64,000 nt of DNA from Streptomyces sp. NBC_01445 (GTDB taxonomy: Bacteria > Actinomycetota > Actinomycetes > Streptomycetales > Streptomycetaceae): the NCBI RefSeq assembly GCF_035918235.1, contig NZ_CP109485.1, positions 5,501,001-5,565,000 of the forward strand, read 5' to 3'. Below the pieces are notes generated by a model, which was not told the origin of the DNA, searched no databases, and saw nothing but the letters and a program-made list of their open reading frames with translations. Positions 36,219 through 45,680 of this stretch are shown here, one piece after another; position 1 is the first letter of the stretch; the number at the start of each line of letters is the position of its first letter. Both the position numbers and the translations under genes were made by a program.

Positions 36219-38777
36219 TCACGCCTCCCGCAGGTACCGCCTCTTCACCGCCGTCAGCGCGACCGCGTACAGGGCGAGGACCGCCGCGAGGAGCGCGTAG
36301 TACACGGGCGGCAGGGGAGTCATGCCGAGCGGGCGGGCGGCGGGGGTCAGGGGCAGCAGGATGCCGACGGCGGTCAGGGACGCGACCGCCCAGCGGACCG
36401 GGCCCGGGGTGCGCGGGGCGCGGCCGGTGCGCAGGAGCAGCATCACCAGAGCCTGCGTCAGGAGGTTCTCGGTGAACCAGCCCGAGTGGAACGCAGCCTC
36501 GTCGGCCGCGCCCGCCGTGGAGCGCAGGGCGAGCGCGAGGACGCCGAAGGTCGCGAGGTCGGCGGCGGCGTTGAGGACGCCGAACCCGGTGATGAAGCGC
36601 AGGAAGTCGCGCGGGCGCAGCGTCGTGGGCCGGCGCAGGGCGTCGGGCGCCGGGCGGTCGAAGGCGAACGAGAGCTGGGCCCCGTCGAAGCACAGGTTCT
36701 GCGCGAGCACCTGCGCCGGGAGCATCGGCAGGAACGGCAGCAGGAGGCCCGCCGAGAGCATCGCGATCACGTTGCCGAGGTTCGAGGAGAGCGTGACGCG
36801 CAGATACGTGGCGATGTTGCCGCTGCTGTGGCGGCCCGCGGCGATCGCGTGGCCGATCGCGGTGAGGTCCTTGCCCGGCCGGTCCGCGGGCTGCGCGAGC
36901 ACGATGTCCGCCGCGTCGCGCGCCACGGGGACCGCGTCGCGCGGGCAGATCCCGACGTCGGCGGCGCGCAGCGCGGGCAGGTCGTTCACGCCGTCGCCCA
37001 GGAAGCCGACGGTCGTCTCCCCGCCGGCGCGCAGGGCGGTGACGATGCGCGCCTTGTGGGCGGGGGTACAGCGGGCGAAGACGGTGGTGCGGTGGGCGAG
37101 GCGGGCCAGTTCCCCGTCCGTGAGCGCGTCGAGGACGTCCGCGGTCTGTACGTCGCCGGGGGCGAGCCCCAGATCGCGCAGGGCGCGAGCGGCGGTGCCG
37201 GGGTGGTCGCCGGTGAGCACCTTGACCGTGACGCCGCGCTCTCCGAGATCGCGCAGGGCCTGCGCGGCGGTCGGCACGAGGGCGTCGGTGAAGGCGACGA
37301 AGCCGGTGAAGGTGAGGCCGCGTTCGTCGGCGGTGCGGTACGGGCGGTGCCGGGCGGGGCGTTCGGCGGTCGCCACGGCGAGGAGCCGGAGCCCGTCGCC
37401 GGACAGCGCCGCGGCCCGGGCGAGCAGGCTCGCGCGCTCGGTGTCGTCGAGGGCGCACCGGTCGAGGACGTTCTCCACGGAGCCTTTGACGGCGAGCGTG
37501 ACCGTGCCGAGGCCGCCGGGCCGCCGGACGACGGCGGTGGCGAGGCGGCGTACGGGGTCGAAGGGCAGGGCGGTGATCCCGTCGTACGTGTCCGTGACGG
37601 CCGGGTCTGCCGCGAGGCCCTGCGTGATGACCGCCTCGTCGAGCGTGTCCGGGGTCGGCAGGTCGGCGAGCTGGAGCGTCCACCAGGCGGCGACGGCCGC
37701 CCAGTGCAAGGCGTCGGGGTCGGTGCGGGCGAGGTCGACGGCCGGGCGGTCCTGGGTGAGGGTGCCTGTCTTGTCGACGCAGAGGATGTCGACGGCGCCG
37801 ATGTCGTGCAGCGCGGGGAGCCGTTTGACGATGACGCCGTGGGTGCGGGCGAGCAGCGCGGAGCCGCGGGCGAGCGCCGTCGTGACGATGACCGGCAGCA
37901 TCTCCGGAGTGAGCCCGACGGCCACCGCGACGGCGAACGGCAGGGTCTCCAGGCCCCGGCCGCGCAGCGCGGCGCCCGCCATCAGGACCAGCGGCGGCGT
38001 CAGCAGCATGAAGCGGATCAGGGTCCAGGAGATGCCGTGCACGGAGCGCTCGAACGCGCTCGCCCCGCGCGGTGCGCCGACCGTGCGGTGGGAGGCGGCG
38101 AAGCGGGTGCCGGCGCCCGTCGCGAGCACCACGGCGCTCGCGCTCCCGGAGGCCACGCTGCCGCCCTGGAAGCACAGATGCGCCGACTCGCCGTCCGTGG
38201 GCAGGTCCACGGGCCGCTTGTCGACGGGCACCGACTCCCCGGTGAACGCGGCCTGTTGCACGGTCAGGCCCTGCGCCCGCAGGAGGCGTACGTCGGCGGG
38301 GACCAGGTCGCCGGGACCGAGCAGCACCACGTCGCCGGGCACCAACTGGCTTACGGGGGCCTCGTGTTCGGCCGGTGGGGCGCTCTCGTCGTCGCCGGGG
38401 CGGCGCAGCACGGTCGCCGTCGTCGCGACCAGGTCGCGCAGGCCCGCCATGGCGCTGTCCGCGCGGCGCTCGCCGGCGGAGCGCAGGCCGCAGCTGACGG
38501 CGACCAGGACGAGGATCACGCAGGCGGTGCCCCAGGCCGCGACGGTCGCCGAGACGAGGCCGAGGCAGAGCAGGACGCCGGTGAACGGGTCGCGCAGGCT
38601 GCGGGCGGCCAGGCGGGGCCAGGACAGGGGACGCGTATCCGGCAGGACGTTCTCGCCGTGGCGGGCGAGGCGCCGCTCGGCCTCCGCCTCGGTGAGGCCG
38701 CGCGGGCCGCTGTCGAGGGAGCGCAGGAGCTGGAGGGTCGTACGGCCGGGGTCCGTCTCCGGGGCTGTGTCGGTCAC
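36219..38777 (-). CDS. P-type ATPase, magnesium-translocating (MgtA-like)
   Basis: An 852-residue P-type ATPase. TGES lies at 179-182 (actuator), the membrane motif VGLTPEMLP at 287-295 and the phosphorylated aspartate in DKTGT at 335-339. TGDHPGTA and GDGVNDLPALR are also present, and ten helices are visible. The M4 motif and the C-terminal LAQNLCFDGAQLSFAFDRP resemble the MgtA/MgtB P3B group, which imports Mg2+. It is slightly shorter than the usual 900 residues because the N-terminal region is trimmed. No magnesium riboswitch was recognised upstream. It is convergent to tRNA-Lys. Confidence 0.88.
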   Translation of the reverse strand: MTDTAPETDPGRTTLQLLRSLDSGPRGLTEAEAERRLARHGENVLPDTRPLSWPRLAARSLRDPFTGVLLCLGLVSATVAAWGTACVILVLVAVSCGLRSAGERRADSAMAGLRDLVATTATVLRRPGDDESAPPAEHEAPVSQLVPGDVVLLGPGDLVPADVRLLRAQGLTVQQAAFTGESVPVDKRPVDLPTDGESAHLCFQGGSVASGSASAVVLATGAGTRFAASHRTVGAPRGASAFERSVHGISWTLIRFMLLTPPLVLMAGAALRGRGLETLPFAVAVAVGLTPEMLPVIVTTALARGSALLARTHGVIVKRLPALHDIGAVDILCVDKTGTLTQDRPAVDLARTDPDALHWAAVAAWWTLQLADLPTPDTLDEAVITQGLAADPAVTDTYDGITALPFDPVRRLATAVVRRPGGLGTVTLAVKGSVENVLDRCALDDTERASLLARAAALSGDGLRLLAVATAERPARHRPYRTADERGLTFTGFVAFTDALVPTAAQALRDLGERGVTVKVLTGDHPGTAARALRDLGLAPGDVQTADVLDALTDGELARLAHRTTVFARCTPAHKARIVTALRAGGETTVGFLGDGVNDLPALRAADVGICPRDAVPVARDAADIVLAQPADRPGKDLTAIGHAIAAGRHSSGNIATYLRVTLSSNLGNVIAMLSAGLLLPFLPMLPAQVLAQNLCFDGAQLSFAFDRPAPDALRRPTTLRPRDFLRFITGFGVLNAAADLATFGVLALALRSTAGAADEAAFHSGWFTENLLTQALVMLLLRTGRAPRTPGPVRWAVASLTAVGILLPLTPAARPLGMTPLPPVYYALLAAVLALYAVALTAVKRRYLREA

Positions 38778-38955
38778 TCTCGGGCGCCGTCAGGGATTCT
38801 CGGGTGTCGTCACCGTCGTCTTCTCCCGTTCATCGGACCGCGAAAGGCTCCCCGGCAATGGGTTCGAGCCTTCAGTTTAGGGGCGGAACTTCTGCCGCCC
38901 TCCGCTAGTTTCTACAGAGCTGTAGAAGATCAGTACGTGTCGATCGAGGAGAGTC

Positions 38956-39411
38956 ATGGCCCTGTGGGATCGCTTCAAGGAGTCCGCGTCGACGATGCAG
39001 ACGCAGCTCATGGCGAAGAAGAACGACCTGAAGAGCGGCGCCTTCCGTGACGCGAGCATGGCGATGTGCGCGCTGGTCGCCGCGGCCGACCGGAACATCG
39101 ACCCGGCCGAGCGCAGCCGCGTGGCCCAGCTCATCTCCACGAACGAGGTGCTGCAGAACTTCCCGGCGGACCAGCTCCAGAGCCGCTTCGACGCGAATCT
39201 GAACAAGCTGACCGCCGACTTCGACTTCGGCAAGGTCAGCGTCCTCCAGGAGATCGCCAAGGCGAAGAAGAAGCCCGCCGAGGCGCGCGCGGTCATCCAG
39301 ATCGGCATCGTCATCGGCGGCGCGGACGGCGACTTCGACAAGGCCGAGCAGGCCGTCGTCCGCGAGGCCTGCCTGATGCTCGACCTGCCCCCGCACGAGT
39401 TCGACCTGTAG
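38956..39411 (+). CDS. TerB-family tellurite-resistance-like protein
   Basis: A 151-residue all-helical TerB protein. The two conserved acidic metal-binding motifs are AADRNIDPAERSR and GGADGDFDKAEQ. TerB proteins bind divalent metal and belong to stress-response networks with TerD proteins and membrane partners. No other ter gene is adjacent, so tellurite resistance itself should not be assumed. The ATG follows GAGGAGAG. A strong hairpin closes the gene and is shared with the convergent initiator tRNA. Confidence 0.92.
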   Translation: MALWDRFKESASTMQTQLMAKKNDLKSGAFRDASMAMCALVAAADRNIDPAERSRVAQLISTNEVLQNFPADQLQSRFDANLNKLTADFDFGKVSVLQEIAKAKKKPAEARAVIQIGIVIGGADGDFDKAEQAVVREACLMLDLPPHEFDL

Positions 39412-39420
39412 GCGGATACA

Positions 39421-39455
39421 CCGAAGGCCCGGAACCATTGGTTCCGGGCCTTCGG
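39421..39455. terminator. Bidirectional terminator between TerB gene and tRNA-fMet
   Basis: A perfect 16-bp stem (CCGAAGGCCCGGAACC and complement) with loop ATT lies between the stop of the TerB gene and the 3' end of the convergent tRNA. Confidence 0.88.
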
Positions 39456-39462
39456 CCTTCAG

Positions 39463-39536
39463 TAGCGGGGACAGGATTTGAACCTGCGACCTCTGGGTTA
39501 TGAGCCCAGCGAGCTACCGAGCTGCTCCACCCCGCG
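39463..39536 (-). tRNA. Initiator tRNA-Met (CAT)
   Basis: A 74-nt tRNA with anticodon loop CTCATAA. It has two initiator hallmarks: an unpaired first acceptor position (C1 opposite U72), and three consecutive G-C pairs at the base of the anticodon stem (TGGG/CCCA). It is therefore fMet rather than elongator Met. Confidence 0.93.
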
Positions 39537-39735
39537 TCGGTAAACACGACTCTACGCCATTGCGGCGACAGAACGCGAATCGGTTGCCCGGCGTTCCATG
39601 GTCCGCCGCCTCGGGCCCCTTTCACCCGGTCGGTCCCGCCAGGTCGCCCGCCGCCTTTTGCAGGGGAACCCTGGGGTGGGGCCCGACGACGTGCGCAGGC
39701 GCGGGACCGACGCGGACGGTGGCGGGAGACGAGCG

Positions 39736-40842
39736 GTGGGGCAGCGAGGAGGACACGGGCGAGAGGCGGAGCAGGGCCTGTCCCGGGCCCGGTTCTTCGT
39801 ACGTCTGCTGCCCGTGCTGCTCATCGTGGTCGGGGCGATCTACGACTACGTCACGCCGTCGACGTTCACCGGCGTGCCCCTCTTCACCGCCGCCCCGCTG
39901 GTCGCCGCCCCGTTCTTCTCGCCCCGCGGCACTTTCCTGACCGGCCTCGCGACCGTCGCCGTCGTACTCGGGGTGCATCTCAGATACACCCGCAGTTACG
40001 ACACCGATGCCATCACCGAACTCGTCACGGTCGTCACCGTCGCCGTCCTCGCCTGTGTCATGAACCGCGTCGTGCGGCGGGGCAGTGAGCAGCTCACCTC
40101 CGTGCGCCAGATCGCCGAGGCGGCCCAGCGCGCCGTCCTGCCCGAGCCAGCGGAGCGCATCGGCGGCCTGGAGATCGCGGCCCGCTACGAGGCGGCCCAG
40201 GAGGGGGCCTTCATCGGGGGCGACCTGTACGCGGTGCAGGACACCCCGCACGGGGTGCGGCTCGTCGTGGGCGACGTACGCGGGAAGGGCATGGGCGCGG
40301 TGTCCGCCGTGGCCGTCGTCATCGGCGCCTTCCGGGAGGCGGCCGAGCAGGAGGCGACCCTGGAGGCGGTCGCGCAGCGCCTGGAGCGGGCGCTCGCGCG
40401 GGAGGGGCTGCGGCGCAACGGCCTCGACGAGTCCGAGGGTTTCACCACGGCCGTGCTCGCCGAGATCCCGCACGGCAACGCCCTCGTACGGGTCATCAAC
40501 CGCGGCCATCCGGAACCCCTGATCCTGGGCGGCGACGGGGCGCTCAAGGTCCTGTCACCGCCGGAGCCCGCGCTGCCGCTCGGGATGGGTGGCCTCGGCA
40601 GCTGGCCCGACCGGGCGTCCGAGACGGAGTTCCCGTCCGGGGCGACGCTGCTGCTCTACACCGACGGTCTCTCGGAGGCGCGCGACGCGGAGGGCACCTT
40701 CTACGACCCCGCGGCCCGGCTCGCGGGGCGGATGTTCTCGGGCCCCGATCCGCTGCTGGCCGCGCTCACCGCCGAGGTCCGCCGGCACACCGGGGGCGGC
40801 ACGACGGACGACATGGCGCTGCTCGCGGTGAGGCGGCCGTGA
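39736..40842 (+). CDS. Membrane-anchored SpoIIE/RsbU-type PP2C phosphatase
   Basis: About 368 residues from the GTG at 39736 with GGGAG upstream. Three to four hydrophobic helices occupy residues 18-110, with almost no outside loops. A SpoIIE-type PP2C domain follows, with metal-binding GGDLYAV, VGDVRGKGMGA, RGHPEP, LLLYTDGLSEARD and the final TTDDMALLAV. Such enzymes dephosphorylate anti-anti-sigma factors and so release sigma factors. No cognate anti-sigma or antagonist gene is adjacent. It lies upstream of the c-di-AMP riboswitch and M23 gene but is probably a separate transcript. Confidence 0.9.
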   Translation: MGQRGGHGREAEQGLSRARFFVRLLPVLLIVVGAIYDYVTPSTFTGVPLFTAAPLVAAPFFSPRGTFLTGLATVAVVLGVHLRYTRSYDTDAITELVTVVTVAVLACVMNRVVRRGSEQLTSVRQIAEAAQRAVLPEPAERIGGLEIAARYEAAQEGAFIGGDLYAVQDTPHGVRLVVGDVRGKGMGAVSAVAVVIGAFREAAEQEATLEAVAQRLERALAREGLRRNGLDESEGFTTAVLAEIPHGNALVRVINRGHPEPLILGGDGALKVLSPPEPALPLGMGGLGSWPDRASETEFPSGATLLLYTDGLSEARDAEGTFYDPAARLAGRMFSGPDPLLAALTAEVRRHTGGGTTDDMALLAVRRP

Positions 40843-41074
40843 AGCAGCAGTGAAGCAGCCGTGACCGCCGCCTTCACCTTCCGTAGTCGAACGGCGTCGC
40901 TGCGCATAACATTTGACAAACCGTCAGATGAGCGGCCCGCTCCGACGGCCGGTCAACTCGCCCGATTCCGCCCGCTCGTGCCCCGATAAGTCCAGGCCAA
41001 AGGCGTTAACGATCAGTCGGAACGGCTTGGAATCGGACCCCGGTGTCTATTAACGTTCGATAACGCAGCGCGGT

Positions 41075-41243
41075 CGTCCCAGCCGTCACAAGAGATGGCT
41101 CCGTGCGCACGCGCCTAATCCCGCAAGGGAGCCGGGGAACCACCAACTTGGGGTGAATCGGACGTCTTTCCTTGCGGAAGGCGTCGGTAGGAGACCTTCC
41201 TGCTCCGAACCCGTCAGCTAACCCGGTAGGCGAGAAGGAAGGA
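41075..41243 (+). promoter_or_regulatory. c-di-AMP riboswitch (ydaO/yuaA class)
   Basis: The leader carries the conserved blocks of this class in order: GCCTAATCCCGC, GGGAGCCGGGGAACCA, GGGGTGAATC, GGTAGGAGACCTTCC, and CCGAACCCGTCAGCTAAC followed by CCGGTAGGCG. It ends about 15 bp before the M23 peptidase start, and GGAAAGGAG follows directly. In actinomycetes this riboswitch turns off cell-wall hydrolase genes when c-di-AMP is high; that direction is from known biology. Boundaries are estimated by eye. Confidence 0.93.
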
Positions 41244-41258
41244 AAGGAGCGCGCCCCC

Positions 41259-42311
41259 GTGGCGTCCAACCGGCCTGCCCCAGAGTTCTCCTACGCGCCG
41301 ATCGACGAAGAGTTCGGCGAAGCGGACGAGCGGACCTGGGACGAGTGGAATCCCACCGAGGAGTCCGTCCGCCCCGTACGCGGCAGGCACCGCGTAGCCA
41401 AGCAGCGCGGCGGTCTCGCGCGCAGCTCCACAGTTCTCGGGGTCGGCGTGATCGCGGCCGTCGGCGCGGGCGGCATCGCCACCGCGCAGGGCGGCAAGCC
41501 CCCCGTACACATCTCGATGCCCGACCTCTCGGCCGTCAAGGACTCGCTGCCCGACGCCAAGTCGCTGCCCGGCGTGGGCGCGCTGATATCCGACGGTTCG
41601 GACGACGACTCGTCCGGCGCCGACGCGGCCCCGCTGACCGGCGCCGGCATCACCACCGCGGACGCCGAGCAGGGCACGACCGCCGGTGAGGCCCTGCGCG
41701 CCCGCATCATGCAGCAGGCCGAGCAGCAGCAGGACCAGGCCGCCGACGCCGAGGCCGCAGCCGCCGAGGAGGCCGCCGCGAAGAAGGCCGCCGAGGACGC
41801 GGCCAAGGAGCAGGACGCCGCGTCTGCGAAGGCCGCCGCCGAGAAGAAGAAGGCGGAGGAGGCTGCGAAGAAGAAGGCCGAGGCCGAGCGCCTCGCCAAG
41901 CTCGCCAAGAGCTTCACGCTGCCGGTCGCCTCCTACACGATCACCGGCACCTTCGGTCAGCCCGGCTCGATGTGGTCCTCCGGCTATCACACGGGTCTCG
42001 ACTTCGCCGCTCCCACGGGTACGCCGCTGAAGGCGATCCACTCCGGCACCGTCAAGGAAGCAGGCTGGGCGGGCGCGTACGGCTACCGCACCGTCCTTGA
42101 GCTCCCGGACGGCACCGAGCTCTGGTACTGCCACCAGTCGTCCCTCAACGTCAGCGCCGGCCAGAAGGTGACCAGCGGCGACGTCATCGGCCGCGTCGGC
42201 GCCACCGGCAACGTGACCGGGCCGCACCTCCACCTGGAGGTCCACCCCGGCGGCCAGGCGACCGGAGTGGACCCCGCGCCGTGGCTGCGCTCCAACGGCC
42301 TGACCATCTAA
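41259..42311 (+). CDS. M23 (LytM) peptidoglycan endopeptidase under c-di-AMP control
   Basis: About 350 residues from the GTG at 41259. A basic N-terminal cytoplasmic segment precedes a single hydrophobic helix (about residues 52-76, STVLGVGVIAAVGAGGIATA). An alanine, lysine and glutamate-rich coiled coil spans about residues 148-220. The C-terminal M23 domain carries H244xxxD248 (HTGLD) and the H323-L-H325 pair, so all zinc ligands are present. It should cut peptidoglycan cross-bridges or stems outside the membrane. The riboswitch directly upstream ties it to turgor and cell-wall homeostasis. Confidence 0.95.
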   Translation: MASNRPAPEFSYAPIDEEFGEADERTWDEWNPTEESVRPVRGRHRVAKQRGGLARSSTVLGVGVIAAVGAGGIATAQGGKPPVHISMPDLSAVKDSLPDAKSLPGVGALISDGSDDDSSGADAAPLTGAGITTADAEQGTTAGEALRARIMQQAEQQQDQAADAEAAAAEEAAAKKAAEDAAKEQDAASAKAAAEKKKAEEAAKKKAEAERLAKLAKSFTLPVASYTITGTFGQPGSMWSSGYHTGLDFAAPTGTPLKAIHSGTVKEAGWAGAYGYRTVLELPDGTELWYCHQSSLNVSAGQKVTSGDVIGRVGATGNVTGPHLHLEVHPGGQATGVDPAPWLRSNGLTI

Positions 42312-42434
42312 AGGCTCGTAACCCGGCTCGTAACCCTCCGAACCCCGGTGGTCCTGACGGCAACCCCCCGACGTCAGGGCTGCCGGTCGGCCATGCCCGG
42401 AATATCTTGCTCCGTATCGGTGTTCCGACAGGCC

Positions 42435-43379
42435 ATGACTTCTCTTCGCAAGCTTGGCTCGTCAGACCTCGAGGTGTTCCCGCTCTCCCTCGGCGGCAAT
42501 GTGTTCGGCTGGACCGCCGACGAGGCGCAGTCCTTCGCCGTGCTCGACGCGTACGTCGCCGCCGGCGGCAACTTCGTCGACACGGCCGACGCGTACTCGT
42601 CGTGGGTTCCGGGCAACAAGGGCGGCGAGTCCGAGACCGTCATCGGCAAGTGGCTGGCCGCGCGCGGCAACCGCTCCGATGTCGTCATCGCCACCAAGGT
42701 CGGCGCCCACCCCGACTTCAAGGGCCTGTCCGCGAACACCATCAAGTCCGCCGCAGACGAGTCGCTGCGCCGCCTCGGCACGGACTACATCGACCTCTAC
42801 TACACGCACTTCGACGACCCGTCCGTGCCGGTCGAGGAGATCATCACCGCCCTCGACGAGCTGGTGAAGTCCGGCAAGGTGCGCGCCATCGCCGCGTCGA
42901 ACCTGACCCCGGAGCGCCTCCAGGAGTCCCTGGACTTCTCCGACCGCGAGGGCCTCGCCCGCTACGCGGCGCTCCAGCCGCACTACAACCTCGTCTCGCG
43001 CGACACCTACGAGGGCCGGCTCCAGGAGGTCGCCTCGCGCAGCGGTCTCGCCGCCGTCCCGTACTACGCCCTGGCGTCCGGGTTCCTGACGGGCAAGTAC
43101 CGGCCGGGCACCGAGGTCGACAGCCCGCGGGCCGCGGGCGCGGGCCGGCACCTGCAGACCGAGCGCGGCGTGCGCGTCCTCAAGGCCCTCGACGAGGTGG
43201 CGCAGGCGCACGGCGCCGAGGTCGCGACGGTCGCCCTCGCCTGGCTCGCGTCCCGCCCGACGGTGGCTGCGCCGATCGCGTCCGCCCGCACCGTGGAGCA
43301 GCTGCCGGCGCTGGTGGCCGTGGCCGACCTGGAGCTGACGGACGCGGAGCTCTCGAAGCTCACGGAGGCGTCCGCCTGA
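42435..43379 (+). CDS. Aldo/keto reductase
   Basis: A 314-residue NADPH-dependent oxidoreductase with the (beta/alpha)8 fold. The catalytic tetrad is complete: D49 and Y54 (DTADAYSS), K88 (ATKVG) and H125 (YYTHFDD). The C-terminal IASARTVEQL segment is the NADPH 2'-phosphate-binding region. The chosen ATG at 42435 precedes MTSLRKLGSSDLEVFPLSLG, the normal beginning; its ribosome-binding site is weak. The substrate is unknown, and it resembles the general stress or sugar reductase branch. It is convergent with the PrsW gene, the stop codons being 7 bp apart. Confidence 0.93.
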   Translation: MTSLRKLGSSDLEVFPLSLGGNVFGWTADEAQSFAVLDAYVAAGGNFVDTADAYSSWVPGNKGGESETVIGKWLAARGNRSDVVIATKVGAHPDFKGLSANTIKSAADESLRRLGTDYIDLYYTHFDDPSVPVEEIITALDELVKSGKVRAIAASNLTPERLQESLDFSDREGLARYAALQPHYNLVSRDTYEGRLQEVASRSGLAAVPYYALASGFLTGKYRPGTEVDSPRAAGAGRHLQTERGVRVLKALDEVAQAHGAEVATVALAWLASRPTVAAPIASARTVEQLPALVAVADLELTDAELSKLTEASA

Positions 43380-43386
43380 GGCGTAC

Positions 43387-44733
43387 TCAGTAGCGGTACG
43401 GGTTGTACGCGTTGTGGGCACTGTGCGCGGGGAACTGGGCGACCGGCCCCGCGTGCACCGGCCCCGCGTACATCGGCGGCACCCACACGGGCGGCGCGGT
43501 GGCGCGGGACGCGTAGGCGAGGGCGGGGCGGGCCGCGTGGCGCCGCGCCCACAGCTCGTCGAGCAGTTCCCGCTCCCGTACGACATAGTCCGCCCCGGCC
43601 CGCCCGCGCCGCCCGCGGTGGCGCAGGAGCGCGAGTGAGGTCGCGTACTGCTGGTACTGGGCGACGGCCTTGGCCGTCCCCTTGCCGCCGTGGTGCTGCG
43701 CGAACTCGCGGGCCAGCCGGCGGGCGCGCATCGAGCCGAGGGCGAACGGCTCGGCCGGGCCGACCCAGCCGGCCGCCGCGTACGCGGGCAGCTCGGAGCG
43801 CACCGTGCGCAGTTCGCGCTGGCGGGTCCCGATCGCGAGCCAGGTCAGCAGCCCGAACGCGGGCATCATGAACAGCGCGTAGACCCCGAAGAACCCGAAC
43901 CGGCCGAACGCCGACGAGCCGTTCCACGTGGCGTGCATGCCCATCGCGAGCAGCAGCCCGGTGAGGGGCAGGAACACGCGCCGCACCGGCCCGCGGTCGG
44001 GCGCGGTCCGGGCCGCGACGCCGAAGCCGATGCCGGTGAGCACCGTGAACAGGGGGTGCGCGAACGGCGACATGACGATGCGTACGAAGAAGGTGGCGGC
44101 GGTCACCGAGGCGATGCCGGTGCCGCTGTTGAGCTGGTCGGTGCCGAAGGCGTTGCCCAGATAGAGGATGTTCTCGGTGAACGCGAAGCCGGTGGCGGTG
44201 ACGCCGGCGATCACGACGCCGTCGACGATCCCGGTGAAGTCCCGTCTGCGGAACAGGAAGATGAGCAGGACGGCGCAGGCCTTCGCGGACTCCTCGACGA
44301 TGGGCGCTATGACCGTCGCGCCGAGGGTGTCGGCGTTCGCGGGGTCGGCCGAGTTCGTGGCGATCCAGTGGGTCGCGAAGCTGTTGGCGACGATCGCGAT
44401 CAGCGCGGCGGCGCAGGCGCCCCAGGCGAAGGAGAACAGCAGGTTTCGCCAGGGCCCGGGCGCGACCCGGTCCAGCCAGCGGAACGCGGCTATCAGCAGC
44501 GGGACGGGCAGGACAGCGAGGCAGAGCCCGACCAGGAACCCCTTGGTGCCGGTCTGTTCCCGCACGAGGGCGAGGATCACCAGGCCGGAGAGCGTCAGGA
44601 GCGAGACGAGCGCCCAGGCGTGCACGGCCTTCCGCTCCCACCAGCGCGGATGCCGCAGCGTGCCGGGCCCCGGAGCGCCTGCTCCGGGCTGCGCGTGCGG
44701 AAACGCATTCGGATACGAGGGATAGGTCGCCAC
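43387..44733 (-). CDS. PrsW-family intramembrane metalloprotease
   Basis: About 448 residues from the GTG at 44733. It has around eight helices and the family motifs: PIVEESAKA (EExxK), FAFTENILY (FxxxEN), SPFAHPLFT and MHATWNG histidines. Together these form the membrane-embedded zinc site. PrsW in Bacillus cuts an anti-sigma factor; the target here is unknown. A TAGGGT-like -10 element lies about 11 bases before the GTG and no Shine-Dalgarno is present, so the mRNA may be leaderless. The long C-terminal tail (after about residue 330) is cytoplasmic and ends in a Tyr/Pro-rich stretch. It lies 43 bp downstream of trmB on the same strand. Confidence 0.93.
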   Translation of the reverse strand: MATYPSYPNAFPHAQPGAGAPGPGTLRHPRWWERKAVHAWALVSLLTLSGLVILALVREQTGTKGFLVGLCLAVLPVPLLIAAFRWLDRVAPGPWRNLLFSFAWGACAAALIAIVANSFATHWIATNSADPANADTLGATVIAPIVEESAKACAVLLIFLFRRRDFTGIVDGVVIAGVTATGFAFTENILYLGNAFGTDQLNSGTGIASVTAATFFVRIVMSPFAHPLFTVLTGIGFGVAARTAPDRGPVRRVFLPLTGLLLAMGMHATWNGSSAFGRFGFFGVYALFMMPAFGLLTWLAIGTRQRELRTVRSELPAYAAAGWVGPAEPFALGSMRARRLAREFAQHHGGKGTAKAVAQYQQYATSLALLRHRGRRGRAGADYVVRERELLDELWARRHAARPALAYASRATAPPVWVPPMYAGPVHAGPVAQFPAHSAHNAYNPYRY

Positions 44734-44776
44734 AGTGTTGACCCTAACGAGGGACGGGCCCGGCCGCGACGGGGTG

Positions 44777-45610
44777 TCAGTCCGCGGCGGTGGCCGGTGC
44801 GTGCGCGGCGCGCAGGAAGAGCAGGTCGTGGACCACATGGCCCTTGTCCAGGCCCTGGCCCTCGAAGCGCGTGAGGGGGCGGAACGCGGGCCGGGGCGCG
44901 TACCCGCCGTCGGCCTGCGTGTTCTCGTAGTCCGGGTGTTCGGTCAGGACTTCGAGCATCTGCTCGGCGTACGGCTCCCAGTCGGTCGCGCAGTGCACCA
45001 GGGCGCCGGGTTTGAGGGGGACCTTGGCGAGGCTGAGGAACTCCGGCTGGATCAGGCGCCGCTTGTGGTGGCGCTTCTTCGGCCAGGGGTCGGGGAAGTA
45101 GACGCGCAGCCCGTCGAGGGAGGCGGCGGGGAGCATCTCGCGGAGCAGGATGATCGCGTCGCCGTTGGCCACCCGTACGTTCGTCAGGCCGTTCCGCTCG
45201 GCGAGGCCCAGGAGGTTGCCCTGGCCCGGGGTGTGCACGTCGACCGCGAGGATGCCGGTGTCGGGGTCGTCGGCGGCCATCTGCGCCGTCGCCTCGCCCA
45301 TGCCGAAGCCGATCTCCAGGACGACGCGCTTCCTGCCGTCGAACAGCTCGTCGAGGTCGAGGACGCGCTGCCCGTCGATGTCGAGGCCCCACGCGGGCCA
45401 CAGCCGCTGGAGGGCGTCCGCCTGGCCCGTGGTGACGCGGCTGCGGCGGGGCTGGAAGCTGCGGATGCGCCGCTCGAAGTGCGAACCGGCGGGGTCGGGC
45501 GCGGGCCCCTCGGGAAAGCGCGGCTCGCCCTTGGCGCGTGCGGGAGCCGGGGCTTCGGGACCGGCGGCCTCGGGGGTGTGGGCTTCGGGGGTGTGGGGTG
45601 ACTCAGACAC
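44777..45610 (-). CDS. trmB: tRNA (guanine-N7-)-methyltransferase
   Basis: TrmB uses SAM to methylate G46 in the variable loop of tRNAs. The 277-residue protein has an extra N-terminal Pro/Glu/Ala-rich extension of about 40 residues. Then come the SAM motif LEIGFGMGEAT, ANGDAIILLREM and the family signature YFPDPWPKKRHHKRRL. TrmB domains are normally about 210-240 residues, so the extension accounts for the added length. It is between LhgO and PrsW genes on the same strand. Confidence 0.95.
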   Translation of the reverse strand: MSESPHTPEAHTPEAAGPEAPAPARAKGEPRFPEGPAPDPAGSHFERRIRSFQPRRSRVTTGQADALQRLWPAWGLDIDGQRVLDLDELFDGRKRVVLEIGFGMGEATAQMAADDPDTGILAVDVHTPGQGNLLGLAERNGLTNVRVANGDAIILLREMLPAASLDGLRVYFPDPWPKKRHHKRRLIQPEFLSLAKVPLKPGALVHCATDWEPYAEQMLEVLTEHPDYENTQADGGYAPRPAFRPLTRFEGQGLDKGHVVHDLLFLRAAHAPATAAD

Positions 45611-45680
45611 AGTGAGGCGATTTTAGACGCCGGATCCGGCCGGGGCCCAAGCTCAGGCCCCGGAGGCCAGGCCCCAGAGC

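Noticed and set aside
38877..39341. Minus-strand ORF opposite the TerB gene
   Set aside because: It is antisense to a clear TerB-family gene and has no recognisable domain.
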